Assembly: GCA_016711505.1 (NCBI GenBank)
Contig: JADJSV010000009.1
Location: 130,908-194,907, forward strand
DNA: 64,000 nt
Direction of reading: 5' to 3'
Origin: Bacteroidota bacterium
GTDB taxonomy: Bacteria; Bacteroidota; Bacteroidia; AKYH767-A; 2013-40CM-41-45
The notes under the pieces were generated by a model. It saw nothing but the letters and a program-made list of their open reading frames with translations, was not told the origin of the DNA and did not search any database. Position 1 is the stretch's first letter; every line of letters begins with the position of its first letter. The position numbers were made by a program, and so were the translations under genes. This document shows positions 1 to 8,886 of this stretch, in pieces.

Positions 1-1845
1 ATAAACAGCAACTGTTGTTGAAGGCATCGCATTGTTTGTGCTAATTGTGTCACCTGAGAAATTAGTTGAAGCAGAAAATAAATAATTTCCGGAAGCAGAC
101 ATGTTGACGATGCCTGTAAGAGGAATCATCATTGTTGCTCCGGGATTCAATGTACCGGAACTTATTATCGCAGACAAACTTTGAACAGATGATGAAGGGT
201 GAACAACTTGTCCGGTAATCTGCAGATTATTGAATGCAAAATTGATACTACTCGTACCATAATTTTTCACATTAACCTGAATAGTTTGTGCTCCCGATGT
301 ACAGATATTAATTGAAGGCGATGCAAGACCACTGACTCCAAGATCTGCAATAGGGCAAGATGAATTTTGAAATTCCAGTTGACAGATAAGCGGTAAATGA
401 TCGGCAGCATAATGAAGAGCATTTGCAATATTAACAGGAACAGCAGTGTTGGGAAGTTGATTGATAGAATCATTGTAATGATTGCCATCGTTTCCGAGAG
501 GAAACGTAGAACCGGCAACATAAGAAACTCCTCCCGACTGCATTAAAGCATTTGAAAAAAGTACCAGGTCAAACCGGTCATTTAGTCCGCCGGTAGATCC
601 ACCACCAAAAGCTCTTACTCTGGGCGATTGAGTGTGATAGGGCGCAAAACTTACATTGTTCCATGTCCCGGACATAACGATAGGGTCAATAAAGTGACCA
701 TCAACCCCGGGAGTAACTGCAAGTAATTTCTGGTAAGCGCTTTCGCTTGATCTGTAGAAATTGAAATCACCACATACAATAAAATTACTTCCTGAAGGTA
801 ATGCATTTGTATACTTACGTAATGTATCTACTTCCTGAGCACGCTGAGCTTCGTCAGGAGCAGTATTACTTGCTTTTAAATGCACAGAATAAATTCGGAA
901 AGTATCACCTGATAAAATGTGGACTAATTTAAATTCAGAAATATCTCTGAGATCAGTTTCTATTGGTGTATTTGAAACAAAAGTAAATTTCGATGTCTTA
1001 AAAAATATTGCATTGTCTGTATCGAAGCCATTGATGAAGATTCCTGCAGAATAATTATTTCCTGTAGAGTTCAGAACATTATTCAGAAAAAAATCTACAC
1101 CATTTTGACCCGTGACTTCCTGAGCTACTAGTATATCAGGATTTGCATATTGAACGATAGTCCGGAAATAAGGATTTCTTGTTGATGTATCCGAAGTGAT
1201 AGTAGACTGAGCCGGATAATTCAACAAATTGTAATTCATAAAAACAACCTGCTCTTTTGCAATATCAACAGATTTACAAATTTGATTTCCTGTACCACAA
1301 CCATTCGTTGCGGTAACACAGACATTTCCCGGAGTAGTTCCAAACGATGCAACGATTGATGATGTGCCTTGTCCTGAAGTTACAGATCCTCCGGCAGGCA
1401 CTGTCCAGTTATAAGAACCGGCAGAAGAAACAGGTGTTATAGAATATGCCAGACTAGTTGCATTTAAACAAACACTTGATGATCCGGAAACTGATCCGGA
1501 AAGAACCGGAGCTACTGTTGAAACTTTTACAAGTTTGGTAGCAGAATGAGTTCCATCAGGCCCTGAAACTGTAAGTGTAACATTATAATCTCCTGCGGAC
1601 GAAAACAACACATTTACTGATGTTGATGAAGAAGATGTAGTTGGTGAAGCTCCTGCACCAAAGTTCCATGAATAAGTTGTTATTGTTCCAGAAGAAGCAT
1701 TTGTAAAAACAACACTTTGATTCGTGCACGGAAAAGAATTAGAAATAGAAAAATCTGCAACCGGAGCTGCAAATAAATTCTGGATAAACAGAAAGTAAAT
1801 CAATCCGAGCAAAGCCGGTTTGAAAGTGGTGGATTTCGTGTACAC
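1..1845 (-). CDS. Exported PKD-domain endonuclease/exonuclease/phosphatase protein, C-terminus off the left edge
   Basis: The frame is open from a GTG start at 1845 to base 1 (615 codons). A stop lies three codons upstream, so the start must be near 1845. The N-terminus is a signal peptide (LLGLIYFLFIQNLFA), then a PKD-type Ig domain (PVADFSISN..., TYSWNFGAG, YNVTLTVSG). An endonuclease/exonuclease/phosphatase fold follows with the diagnostic LVAQEVTG (catalytic Glu), CGDFNFY and ADHLPL motifs. A further beta-sandwich segment runs to the edge. In this superfamily these residues bind metal and cleave phosphodiester or phosphomonoester bonds, so an exported nuclease or phosphatase is likely. 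A T9SS sorting domain may lie outside the window. Substrate unknown. Confidence 0.85.
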   Translation of the reverse strand, partial: MYTKSTTFKPALLGLIYFLFIQNLFAAPVADFSISNSFPCTNQSVVFTNASSGTITTYSWNFGAGASPTTSSSSTSVNVLFSSAGDYNVTLTVSGPDGTHSATKLVKVSTVAPVLSGSVSGSSSVCLNATSLAYSITPVSSAGSYNWTVPAGGSVTSGQGTSSIVASFGTTPGNVCVTATNGCGTGNQICKSVDIAKEQVVFMNYNLLNYPAQSTITSDTSTRNPYFRTIVQYANPDILVAQEVTGQNGVDFFLNNVLNSTGNNYSAGIFINGFDTDNAIFFKTSKFTFVSNTPIETDLRDISEFKLVHILSGDTFRIYSVHLKASNTAPDEAQRAQEVDTLRKYTNALPSGSNFIVCGDFNFYRSSESAYQKLLAVTPGVDGHFIDPIVMSGTWNNVSFAPYHTQSPRVRAFGGGSTGGLNDRFDLVLFSNALMQSGGVSYVAGSTFPLGNDGNHYNDSINQLPNTAVPVNIANALHYAADHLPLICQLEFQNSSCPIADLGVSGLASPSINICTSGAQTIQVNVKNYGTSSINFAFNNLQITGQVVHPSSSVQSLSAIISSGTLNPGATMMIPLTGIVNMSASGNYLFSASTNFSGDTISTNNAMPSTTVAVY

Positions 1846-1995
1846 GGTAAATTACAGGTATTGGCAGTAACACGCTTTTTTAGCGTGAATGTTAAAAATA
1901 GAGAAAGGGGCTGTAATATGCAAGTTTATTGGGTTTTAATGGGTTTTTGCTGCGGATACTTTATATTTCCTATCTTAGAATTTAAAAAAAACCGC

Positions 1996-2171
1996 ATGAA
2001 ATAATACTACTTATAATTTCCTGTGTTTTTCTAAGCAATTCAATCATTGCACAACATTCAACCGACAACTGGTTTTTCGGTATGAATGCAGGCTTACATT
2101 TTCCCGGACCAACTGTTATATCAGGAAGTTCACTGGCAACTACTGAAGGTAAAATCGAATCCAACAATTAA
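1996..2171 (+). pseudogene. Orphan N-terminal fragment of a T9SS-type exported protein
   Basis: An ATG at 1996 is followed two codons later by a stop, but the shifted frame from 2001 reads a signal peptide (IILLIISCVFLSNSIIAQ) and NWFFGMNAGLHFPG, up to a TAA at 2169-2171. Short NWxFGxNAGLxF segments after the signal peptide are typical of the start of large Bacteroidota surface proteins. Nothing of the rest of such a protein follows, so this is a decayed or truncated gene start. The opposite-strand ORF here is a shadow. Confidence 0.5.
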
Positions 2172-2213
2172 GGAATTAATAAAATTATAGCTTTTAATTA
2201 TTAAAAAATTAAA

Positions 2214-3821
2214 ATGAATTTAACTTTCACTGGAGTTTTTCAAATAAGAACTCTGATACTTTCAATATTTATATACGCTAACCTTTATTGTTCAATGGAA
2301 TTAAGTGCTCAATCTGCATGGCCGTCAGAAAGCTGGTCTGCAGCTGCAAATTTAACTTCGGTAATGAGTACCAGTGGACTAACAGAATTAAGCAGTTTGT
2401 TTTTGAATAGCACAACAAACAGATTATACGTTTCGCATGGAGATGGAAAATTACGTGTACTTCAATTAAATATTGCGAATAATACTTTCTCGCAGATTGC
2501 AAACATTACATACGCAGGAGGCCCGGAAGGAATAACTCAAGTGAACTTAAGTGCAAATGAGTTCTATACTATCGATGAAGACAACTACCAAATCCGGAAA
2601 TACACGCACAACGCAAATTTTTCTCCGACGGGTGTAACGCTATCAAAATCCTGGAACATTACTGCTGCACCATCAACAATGACCAACACCGGAAATGTCG
2701 GGCCGGAGGGAATTGCCTTTGTTCCGGATAGTTTCTTATTGGCAATTGGATTTATCAGCCAGGCAACAGGATTAGCATATACTGCATCAGTAAAAGGAAT
2801 GGGTGGATTAATATTTGTAGCACATCAAAGGCTAGGCGAAATCTGGGTCTTCGACATCAATCCAAATGTCAGTAATGATTTTGCATTTGTAGGAAAATAC
2901 AAAACAAACAATAATGAAAGTTGTGATCTGGCATTTGAAAGGACTACAGGATTATTGTATATCCTTCACAATGCAGGGCCAAATTCAATAGAAGCAACAG
3001 ATCTGATTACAACATCAGTAACCGGCGGGAACAGGAAGTTCAACGTTAAGAGTGAGTACTTTCTTGCAACACCTCTTGACACTAACAAAAACGTCGAAGG
3101 ATTTGCGATAACACCAAAATGTAATGACAGCACTAACGTAAGCGTATGGCTTTGTCGTGATGTTGAAAGTGTGGAACCTACGGCCTATAAACAAGATTGT
3201 TTAAGATGGTTTAATCCATTTACTTCTCCCGGAAGTTGTACAAATACAAATCCTGTTGTTTTGAATCTGAAAGTATTCATCCAGGGGTTTTATAGAGGCG
3301 GAGGAAAAATGCGGCCGGTACTCGATAGTATTAATTTTCCATTGAATTGCGACACCATCACTATTGAATTGCGGAAAAATGATGCAGGAAAGACACTGGA
3401 ATCTTCAATGAAAAAAATTGTCGATATCAATGGAAACGTTAGTATAACTTTTCCTGCAAGTACTTTTGGAAAAAGTTATTATGTGGTGATAAAGCATAGA
3501 CATTCGATGGAAACCTGGAGTAACCTTCCAATATTATTCAATTCAATTTCCCTCTCTTATTCATTTACTGACTTAGCAACAAAAGCATTTGGCGGAAATT
3601 TATCAAATTTGAACGACGGCAACTTTGCACTATACAGTGGCGATACTGATCAGAATGGAAATATCAACCTCAATGACCTTGCATCAATCGAACAACGACT
3701 CGTTCTCTTTACGTCAGGTTACAACTCATTTGATTTGAATGGTGATTATGTAGTTGAATCTACTGACCAAAGTATTATGGAAAATAATTCGCTTCTAAAT
3801 ATTTCAGTTCTCAGGCCGTAA
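2214..3821 (+). CDS. Exported beta-propeller-like protein with C-terminal dockerin-type EF-hand repeats
   Basis: This 535-residue protein has a signal peptide ending near LYCSMELSAQ. The middle (about residues 60-300) resembles a beta-propeller, with repeated segments such as NRLYVSHGDGKLRVL, EGIAFVPDSFLLA and GLLYILHNAG. The C-terminal about 60 residues carry two calcium-loop-like motifs (DTDQNGNINLNDL and FDLNGDYVVESTD), as in dockerin type I-like modules that end many Bacteroidota and Planctomycetes surface proteins. No typical T9SS sorting tail is seen. It lies 42 bases after a decayed T9SS gene start and converges on the protease gene at 3837. Ligand or substrate unknown. Confidence 0.75.
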   Translation: MNLTFTGVFQIRTLILSIFIYANLYCSMELSAQSAWPSESWSAAANLTSVMSTSGLTELSSLFLNSTTNRLYVSHGDGKLRVLQLNIANNTFSQIANITYAGGPEGITQVNLSANEFYTIDEDNYQIRKYTHNANFSPTGVTLSKSWNITAAPSTMTNTGNVGPEGIAFVPDSFLLAIGFISQATGLAYTASVKGMGGLIFVAHQRLGEIWVFDINPNVSNDFAFVGKYKTNNNESCDLAFERTTGLLYILHNAGPNSIEATDLITTSVTGGNRKFNVKSEYFLATPLDTNKNVEGFAITPKCNDSTNVSVWLCRDVESVEPTAYKQDCLRWFNPFTSPGSCTNTNPVVLNLKVFIQGFYRGGGKMRPVLDSINFPLNCDTITIELRKNDAGKTLESSMKKIVDINGNVSITFPASTFGKSYYVVIKHRHSMETWSNLPILFNSISLSYSFTDLATKAFGGNLSNLNDGNFALYSGDTDQNGNINLNDLASIEQRLVLFTSGYNSFDLNGDYVVESTDQSIMENNSLLNISVLRP

Positions 3822-3836
3822 CGAAATGAGGTAGCG

Positions 3837-5876
3837 TTAATACATTTTTTTCTTCATATGTTCTTCAATCTGCGATGTAATCATATCCTCAAACCGGAAG
3901 TAACTATCCTTTTTTACGAAAGCACTGTTACTGACCCATTCTTCAGCTGCAAATTCACAAACGATATCAAGAATCTGATTTTCTTCCATTCGGGAATTGT
4001 CAGTCAGAAACTGCGACATTTTAAGTAACAATAATTTATTACGTTCTAAAATATCCGTTGCGATTTTCTCACATTCTCTTACAAGCTTCAGAACTTCTTC
4101 AGTATGTGTATGCTGATGTAAGATTGCGAGATCATCCTTCGTTGAAGCGAAGCGAATAAATATCGGATCATCGCCCATTGCATATTCTTTAATTGCACGG
4201 TTAGCCAGTTCGCTTACGCGCTCTATATCCTGAGAAACTCCGGAACATGTATTCTCCTCACCAAATATTAATTTTTCCGCTACGTATCCTCCTAAGCCGA
4301 TAATTATTTCCTTTTTCATTACTTCAAGAGTCATCGGTCCTTCCGGCATATTTACTATACAAAATCCTTCACTCGTAGCTGAAGCTGTTTTTGAAACAAC
4401 TAAAGAGGGAATTATTTTTAAAGTTAACGCAGCTAATATCGCATGGCCTGATTCATGAACAGCAGTATGTGCCTGAACATTCCTGTTATCCGATTTACGA
4501 AGTTCTCCAATTTTCAATAGTATTTTTTCTTTATGAATTGATATTACACTTCCTTCACTATCTATGAATTTAAAAACGAATCTCTCATTTTCACAAGACC
4601 AGTCAACAGCTTTTGCAGGTATCTGATTTGTGATAATATGCAAAACAACTTTACTGATATTCCCTTCGATAAGATTTTTTATCGTTGTAAAGACCGGACG
4701 TGTGCCTTGTGCGGGAAAAACCCCTTCACCATAAATTACATCAATAACGCTATTGCTAAAATTAATATTGAGGTCAAATTTATTTTTGACATATTCATTT
4801 AAGCCCGACAATTTCTGCGAAATGAGATCTCTGAAATTCTGCTTTGTAAAAGACCGGTAGATAATGTGATTATTCCCTAGTCGTGCAATCTGCTCATTTC
4901 TGAATCTTTTTTTCAGCGCATTCTTAATATGTGCAATATTGATCTTACAAGTAGATTCATATAATTCATCGGCACTTATATCCGGGTTGAGACTATTACT
5001 CATATAATATGCTTCATCCAGATTCCCCAGTACGAAAATTATTGATTTAGAAAGATCAATTTGTTTTACTGCATTTCGCTGGTTAGTCCCTTCTACTATA
5101 ACTCTGACCAATCCGAAGAGATCACACTTTTCAATTCGTTCCTTTAACTTGATTCGTGAAACTGATTCATCCTTAAAAAGGAAATATAAACCGTCAATAA
5201 AATCTTCAGAATGAAAATAAGATTTGTCTACAGCATGACCACTACGTGTATTATTCTCAAAATAATATTCACTAAAGGTTTCCAGAAATTCTTTTTCCTT
5301 TTCAACGACTATGCCATTCTCAATCAGCACTCCTTTATCTCCACACTTTTGCAGATTCATTAAACAAAGTTCTGCTCTGATCAGATAATATGAATTCTGA
5401 TACGGTATATAATTGATCTTACCACTATCAAGCATTTCCCAGATTACTCTAAGTTTATCCTTTCCTAATTCCTTACCTTCGCTGCTAACAGATCGTGCAA
5501 ACTGAAATTCATCGAAACAAATTATTCCGTTTTGCTGATGAAAAAATTCAAGATCATCTGTGAACATGGTCTTTATCCAACTCGCAGAATCTGATTCAAA
5601 TTCTCCCATGTCCATCTGGACATAGAGCTTTTTGTGATCCAGCAATTCAACGATCCTGTTTACAAGTGCGGTTTTCCCTGTGCCGGTTAATCCCCACATA
5701 TTTATTATAGTAGGTCTTAACTGAGCATCCGGAAACAGAAACCAAGGCATAAGCAGATCCAATACTTCATCAATGATCCGCTCAAGTCCAATGAATTCAG
5801 ACTTGAGCTGAACATTGATCTTTGATAGCAACTCCTTTTTTGCAATTATTTTTTGATATATTATTTTAGCTTCCAT
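3837..5876 (-). CDS. Clp-like AAA+ ATPase fused to an M41 (FtsH-type) metalloprotease domain
   Basis: The 679-residue protein has an N-terminal AAA+ module with Walker A (WGLTGTGKTA, about residue 62) and Walker B (IICFDEFQF, about 120). A C-terminal subdomain (KKRFRNEQIARL, GEGVFPAQGTRPV) resembles Clp/HslU-class ATPases more than the FtsH ATPase. The C-terminal third is peptidase M41: AVHESGHAILAAL (zinc HExxH, about residue 474) and GGYVAEKLIFGE...GVSQDIERV, which supplies the third ligand region in FtsH. Unlike FtsH, no transmembrane helices are visible at the N-terminus, so it is probably cytosolic. It starts 7 bases after the rtcB stop and is probably co-transcribed. The predicted role, ATP-driven unfolding and proteolysis linked to RNA repair, is inference. 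Confidence 0.88.
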   Translation of the reverse strand: MEAKIIYQKIIAKKELLSKINVQLKSEFIGLERIIDEVLDLLMPWFLFPDAQLRPTIINMWGLTGTGKTALVNRIVELLDHKKLYVQMDMGEFESDSASWIKTMFTDDLEFFHQQNGIICFDEFQFARSVSSEGKELGKDKLRVIWEMLDSGKINYIPYQNSYYLIRAELCLMNLQKCGDKGVLIENGIVVEKEKEFLETFSEYYFENNTRSGHAVDKSYFHSEDFIDGLYFLFKDESVSRIKLKERIEKCDLFGLVRVIVEGTNQRNAVKQIDLSKSIIFVLGNLDEAYYMSNSLNPDISADELYESTCKINIAHIKNALKKRFRNEQIARLGNNHIIYRSFTKQNFRDLISQKLSGLNEYVKNKFDLNINFSNSVIDVIYGEGVFPAQGTRPVFTTIKNLIEGNISKVVLHIITNQIPAKAVDWSCENERFVFKFIDSEGSVISIHKEKILLKIGELRKSDNRNVQAHTAVHESGHAILAALTLKIIPSLVVSKTASATSEGFCIVNMPEGPMTLEVMKKEIIIGLGGYVAEKLIFGEENTCSGVSQDIERVSELANRAIKEYAMGDDPIFIRFASTKDDLAILHQHTHTEEVLKLVRECEKIATDILERNKLLLLKMSQFLTDNSRMEENQILDIVCEFAAEEWVSNSAFVKKDSYFRFEDMITSQIEEHMKKKMY

Positions 5877-5883
5877 TTTAATT

Positions 5884-7287
5884 TTAACTTTTATTCATTC
5901 TGACAATTTTTGGTGTGAATGATCCTTCAATTTTAATAAGCCCTGTCTGGTTCTTCATTACAGTTTCGATGTCTTTGTATGCAAGAGATGATTCTTCAAC
6001 ACTTCCACCGATTAACATCGTTTTATTTTCAGCCAGGTTTGCATTCATTACTGACTTCATAATTGTTTCCCGCGCTTCCGTTCTCGACATTTTTCTCCCT
6101 GCGCCATGCGCAGCAGAATTCAATGAACCGTCAAGTCCAAGTCCACTTACTATATACCCTTTGCTCGTCATACTTCCCGGAATTATCCCCAGTTGATTTT
6201 TCGCTGCAGGTGTTGCACCTTTTCTGTGAACTATCAATTCGCGTCCATCATGAATTTCTTTCCATGCAAAGTTGTGATGGTTCTCAACTTTCAGAACCGG
6301 ATTCAAACCAAGAACTCTTTCCAGATTTTTATGAATAACATCATGGCAGGCTTTTGCATAATCACCGGCAAGATTCATTGACATCCAATACTCCTGCCCT
6401 GCTTCATCGTCAAGACTCAACCAAGCCAGTTGCTGAAATCCTTTTGGCAATTTACATTTCTGAAGCGCAAGCTTTGTATATGTTGCCGCAATAGCAGCAC
6501 CCATTCCACGCGAACCGCTATGCGATAGTAGTCCGATGTAATTTCCTTCAGGGAGATTAAGATTGTTATCAGAATGCAGAACTACATTTCCAAATTCAAC
6601 AAAATGATTTCCCGTACCGGAAGAGCCTAATTGAAACCAGGCTTTACCATGAAGTCTTTTTAAAAGAGGTGTTAATAAAAACTCTTCTCTTTCTAATATT
6701 TCATGATTGACATCGAAGTCTAATGCTCCATCAGTTCCGAAATGCGTATAGCGTCTCAGAGCTTTTTGCAGATCATATTCTTTCTTCTGAATATAATCTT
6801 CAGGCAATGAATATATACTCAAAGCCATTCTGCAACCGATGTCCAATCCAACTCCATATGGAATTACAGCATTATCAGTTGCAAGTACACCGCCTATGGG
6901 CAAACCATATCCATGATGCGCATCGGGCATTAAAGCTCCTTTGACTGAAATTGGTAATTTCATTGCAGCTACCATTTGTTCCTTTGCATTTCCGGATATA
7001 AGTCTTTCCCCATAAATGTTGAAATCACCAGCATGTTTAAGCATATGAACCTGGTAATCCGTTTTTACTTTTGGTTTACCTAGAATTGCATTGGCCAATG
7101 AACTAAGATTTACGTGATTCAGGAATTCTTCCGGAGCCAGTAAAATGTTTTTTAATATTTCTAATTTTTCTTCTGTTGTATTATGTTTATAATGTTTTGT
7201 TAATATATTTATTGCTAAACTTTTAGCAACTTCATTCGGGAAATCAACTTTTCGAAGATGTTTTCCCTTTATGAGATTCTTTCCCAT
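5884..7287 (-). CDS. rtcB: RNA-splicing ligase RtcB
   Basis: RtcB joins RNA 2',3'-cyclic phosphate or 3'-phosphate ends to 5'-OH ends through a GTP-dependent guanylated-histidine intermediate, using Mn2+. The 467-residue product has the family signature: GALMPDAHHGYGLPIGGV, GVGLDIGCRM (metal Cys), GSSGTGNHFVEFG, LSHSGSRGMG, VENHHNFAW, HRKGATPA and AAHGAGRKMSR, which contains the histidine that is guanylated. Length is normal for the family. An in-frame ATG exists 25 codons upstream (7362), but that stretch is Lys/Cys-rich and not family-like, while MGKNLIKGKHLRK at 7287 matches the usual start. It is the first gene of an operon with the AAA+/M41 protein. No archease or RtcA gene is seen nearby. 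Confidence 0.95.
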   Translation of the reverse strand: MGKNLIKGKHLRKVDFPNEVAKSLAINILTKHYKHNTTEEKLEILKNILLAPEEFLNHVNLSSLANAILGKPKVKTDYQVHMLKHAGDFNIYGERLISGNAKEQMVAAMKLPISVKGALMPDAHHGYGLPIGGVLATDNAVIPYGVGLDIGCRMALSIYSLPEDYIQKKEYDLQKALRRYTHFGTDGALDFDVNHEILEREEFLLTPLLKRLHGKAWFQLGSSGTGNHFVEFGNVVLHSDNNLNLPEGNYIGLLSHSGSRGMGAAIAATYTKLALQKCKLPKGFQQLAWLSLDDEAGQEYWMSMNLAGDYAKACHDVIHKNLERVLGLNPVLKVENHHNFAWKEIHDGRELIVHRKGATPAAKNQLGIIPGSMTSKGYIVSGLGLDGSLNSAAHGAGRKMSRTEARETIMKSVMNANLAENKTMLIGGSVEESSLAYKDIETVMKNQTGLIKIEGSFTPKIVRMNKS

Positions 7288-7477
7288 GATCTTTTTTTTA
7301 GGGTATAGACAGTCTTTTCCCAAGCCGCATAGCAGCGATTTTTTTTTGCAATACAATAGCATTACAAGAAAATCTTGTCTAAGATTTTTTTAATAAATAA
7401 TTAGTAGGTTCCGGATTTTTCTGTCTTCCAGAGTTCTGTTTGATCTTTTTCGTAATTACAAAAAAGAACAAATAAAA

Positions 7478-7499
7478 AAGCCCGGTATAAACCGGGCTT
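7478..7499 (-). terminator. Rho-independent terminator upstream of rtcB
   Basis: A 9-bp perfect stem (AAGCCCGGT / ACCGGGCTT) with loop ATAA is followed, read on the minus strand, by a run of T (poly-A at 7472-7479 on the plus strand). It lies about 190 bases upstream of the rtcB start and in the same direction. It therefore ends either a short transcript from 7500-7827 or an attenuated rtcB leader. Confidence 0.75.
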
Positions 7500-7827
7500 A
7501 ATATGATAATATCAGCAATTTCCGGTTTAAAACTTCGTATGTTGGTTAAGTGCTAACATAATATTTTCGTTTTTTCTGGTGGTTAAATTTTTATTCTGAT
7601 GCAAATGTAAATTAAAAAAATCAAATGTCAAGTAAAATAAATAATTATTTGTTTTTGTAGTTCGTAAAATTCTGTTTTCTATTGTATCCATTATCTGCCA
7701 GTAAAAATTGCTTCTATATCCCATTCCATATGCAATTTCCCTTTCCAAAAATCAGGAATTTTTAGTTTATTTTAATACCTTAGTTCAAAATATTTACAAA
7801 GTAATCAACTCTCGCATTTCTCATTAA
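7500..7827. other. Intergenic region between the terminator and the TetR gene
   Basis: No convincing gene. A 73-codon minus-strand frame (7527-7748) is AT-driven and lacks recognisable motifs. Because a minus-strand terminator lies at its end, this stretch may encode a short untranslated transcript or leader, but no clear promoter is visible. Confidence 0.3.
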
Positions 7828-8387
7828 ATGAAAAGCACTATTGATCAACCGTGGATAGAAACGGGATACTCTTTATTTTCCAGGGATGGCCTATCAGGAT
7901 TAAAAATAGACCTGATAGCAAAAAAAATTGGTATCAGTCGCTCGTCTTTTTATCACCATTTTGCAGACATGGAAATTTTTCAGGAGAAGTTACTTGAATA
8001 TCATTTAACAAGAGCCCAAAGGGCATCGGAAAGAGTTAAAGCTTGCAAAACAATGGACCCGGAATTTTTACATGCCATGGTTGAAGAAAAAGAATATATA
8101 TTATTTAATCGTCATCTCCGTAATAACAGACAAATTCCGGATTATAAAACAAGTTTTGAAACTGCAATCGGAATGATGACATTACCGGTCATGCCATTAT
8201 GGATAGAAATGCTTGGCTTACATCACAAACCCGATGTCGCCTTTAAATGTTAATGATGACAGCAGATATACTTTTTCATCGTATGACTGAAGAAAATATG
8301 AATTACGAATGGCTTAAATCCTTTTTAGATGAAATGAAAATATTTTTTAAAAAAAGTGGACGGGATAAAGCTATAAAGTTCTTTTAA
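7828..8387 (+). CDS. TetR/AcrR-family transcriptional regulator, frameshifted
   Basis: The N-terminal 55 residues form a TetR helix-turn-helix: GYSLFSRDGLSGLKIDLIAKKIGISRSSFYHHFADMEIF in function, with the recognition helix around ISRSSFYHHF. The first frame stops at 8253 (141 codons). The next frame continues LMMTADILFHRMTEEN...FLDEMKIFFKKSG to 8387, giving about 186 residues, normal for the family. One extra A in the run at 8243-8245 restores the frame (DVAFKMLMMTAD), so the break is probably a sequencing error. The C-terminal ligand domain is undefined and the regulated gene is not obvious. It is divergent from the rtcB operon. Confidence 0.8.
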
Positions 8388-8886
8388 TCAGCCTGACACT
8401 GGGAGTAATTGCATTTTCACTTAAAATAATTGCATTTTTGCAGGATAATTAATGCGATAAAAAATGGCAAATTTCGCCCCGGGGCTATTTGAATAATAAA
8501 TGCTCCAACTGATTTGATTAATCCGATAAATTTTATTTTTAAGTTCTTTGACGCCCTGCAAGGTAACCCCGCATTTTTCCCCTCTTGCAAGACTATCCAC
8601 GCCAGCCGTAAGCATTATTAAATAAACAAAGGACTTTATTTTAAGCGACATTCGTAACCGCTTAAATGCGGGTTCTTTTTTGAATGAGGAATGGTATTGG
8701 TTAGTAAAAAAATTGTCTTTGAAGAATGGAAATTTGGAGTATGTTTGAAGCAGGAAATTAAAGTTTGAAAAAATGAATATTTTATCCTTAACTGTGAAAA
8801 CTTTACACTTCCCATCATTGGACAGTAGTGTCTAAACATTAATTCAATGTATAATTACATTCGCACTTAAATTAAAATTCAAAAAA
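8388..8886. other. About 500 bases with no supported gene
   Basis: Two overlapping minus-strand frames (8421-8651, 8636-8839) are short, AT-rich and without recognisable motifs. No RNA structure or repeat is evident. The last about 40 bases are the leader of the HAF-repeat gene and contain TACATTCG (near 8857), a one-mismatch version of the TAnnTTTG element. Confidence 0.3.

Noticed and set aside
1982..2167. Minus-strand ORF over the T9SS fragment
   Set aside because: Shadow of the plus-strand fragment, which has a clear signal peptide and family motif.
7285..7362. Upstream ATG for rtcB giving 25 extra residues
   Set aside because: The added segment is Lys/Cys-rich and unlike RtcB proteins; MGKNLIKGKHLRK at 7287 matches the family start.
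7527..7748. 73-codon minus-strand ORF before the terminator
   Set aside because: No motif, no clear ribosome-binding site; composition follows AT-rich DNA.
8421..8839. Two overlapping minus-strand ORFs
   Set aside because: Short, mutually overlapping, no recognisable domain.
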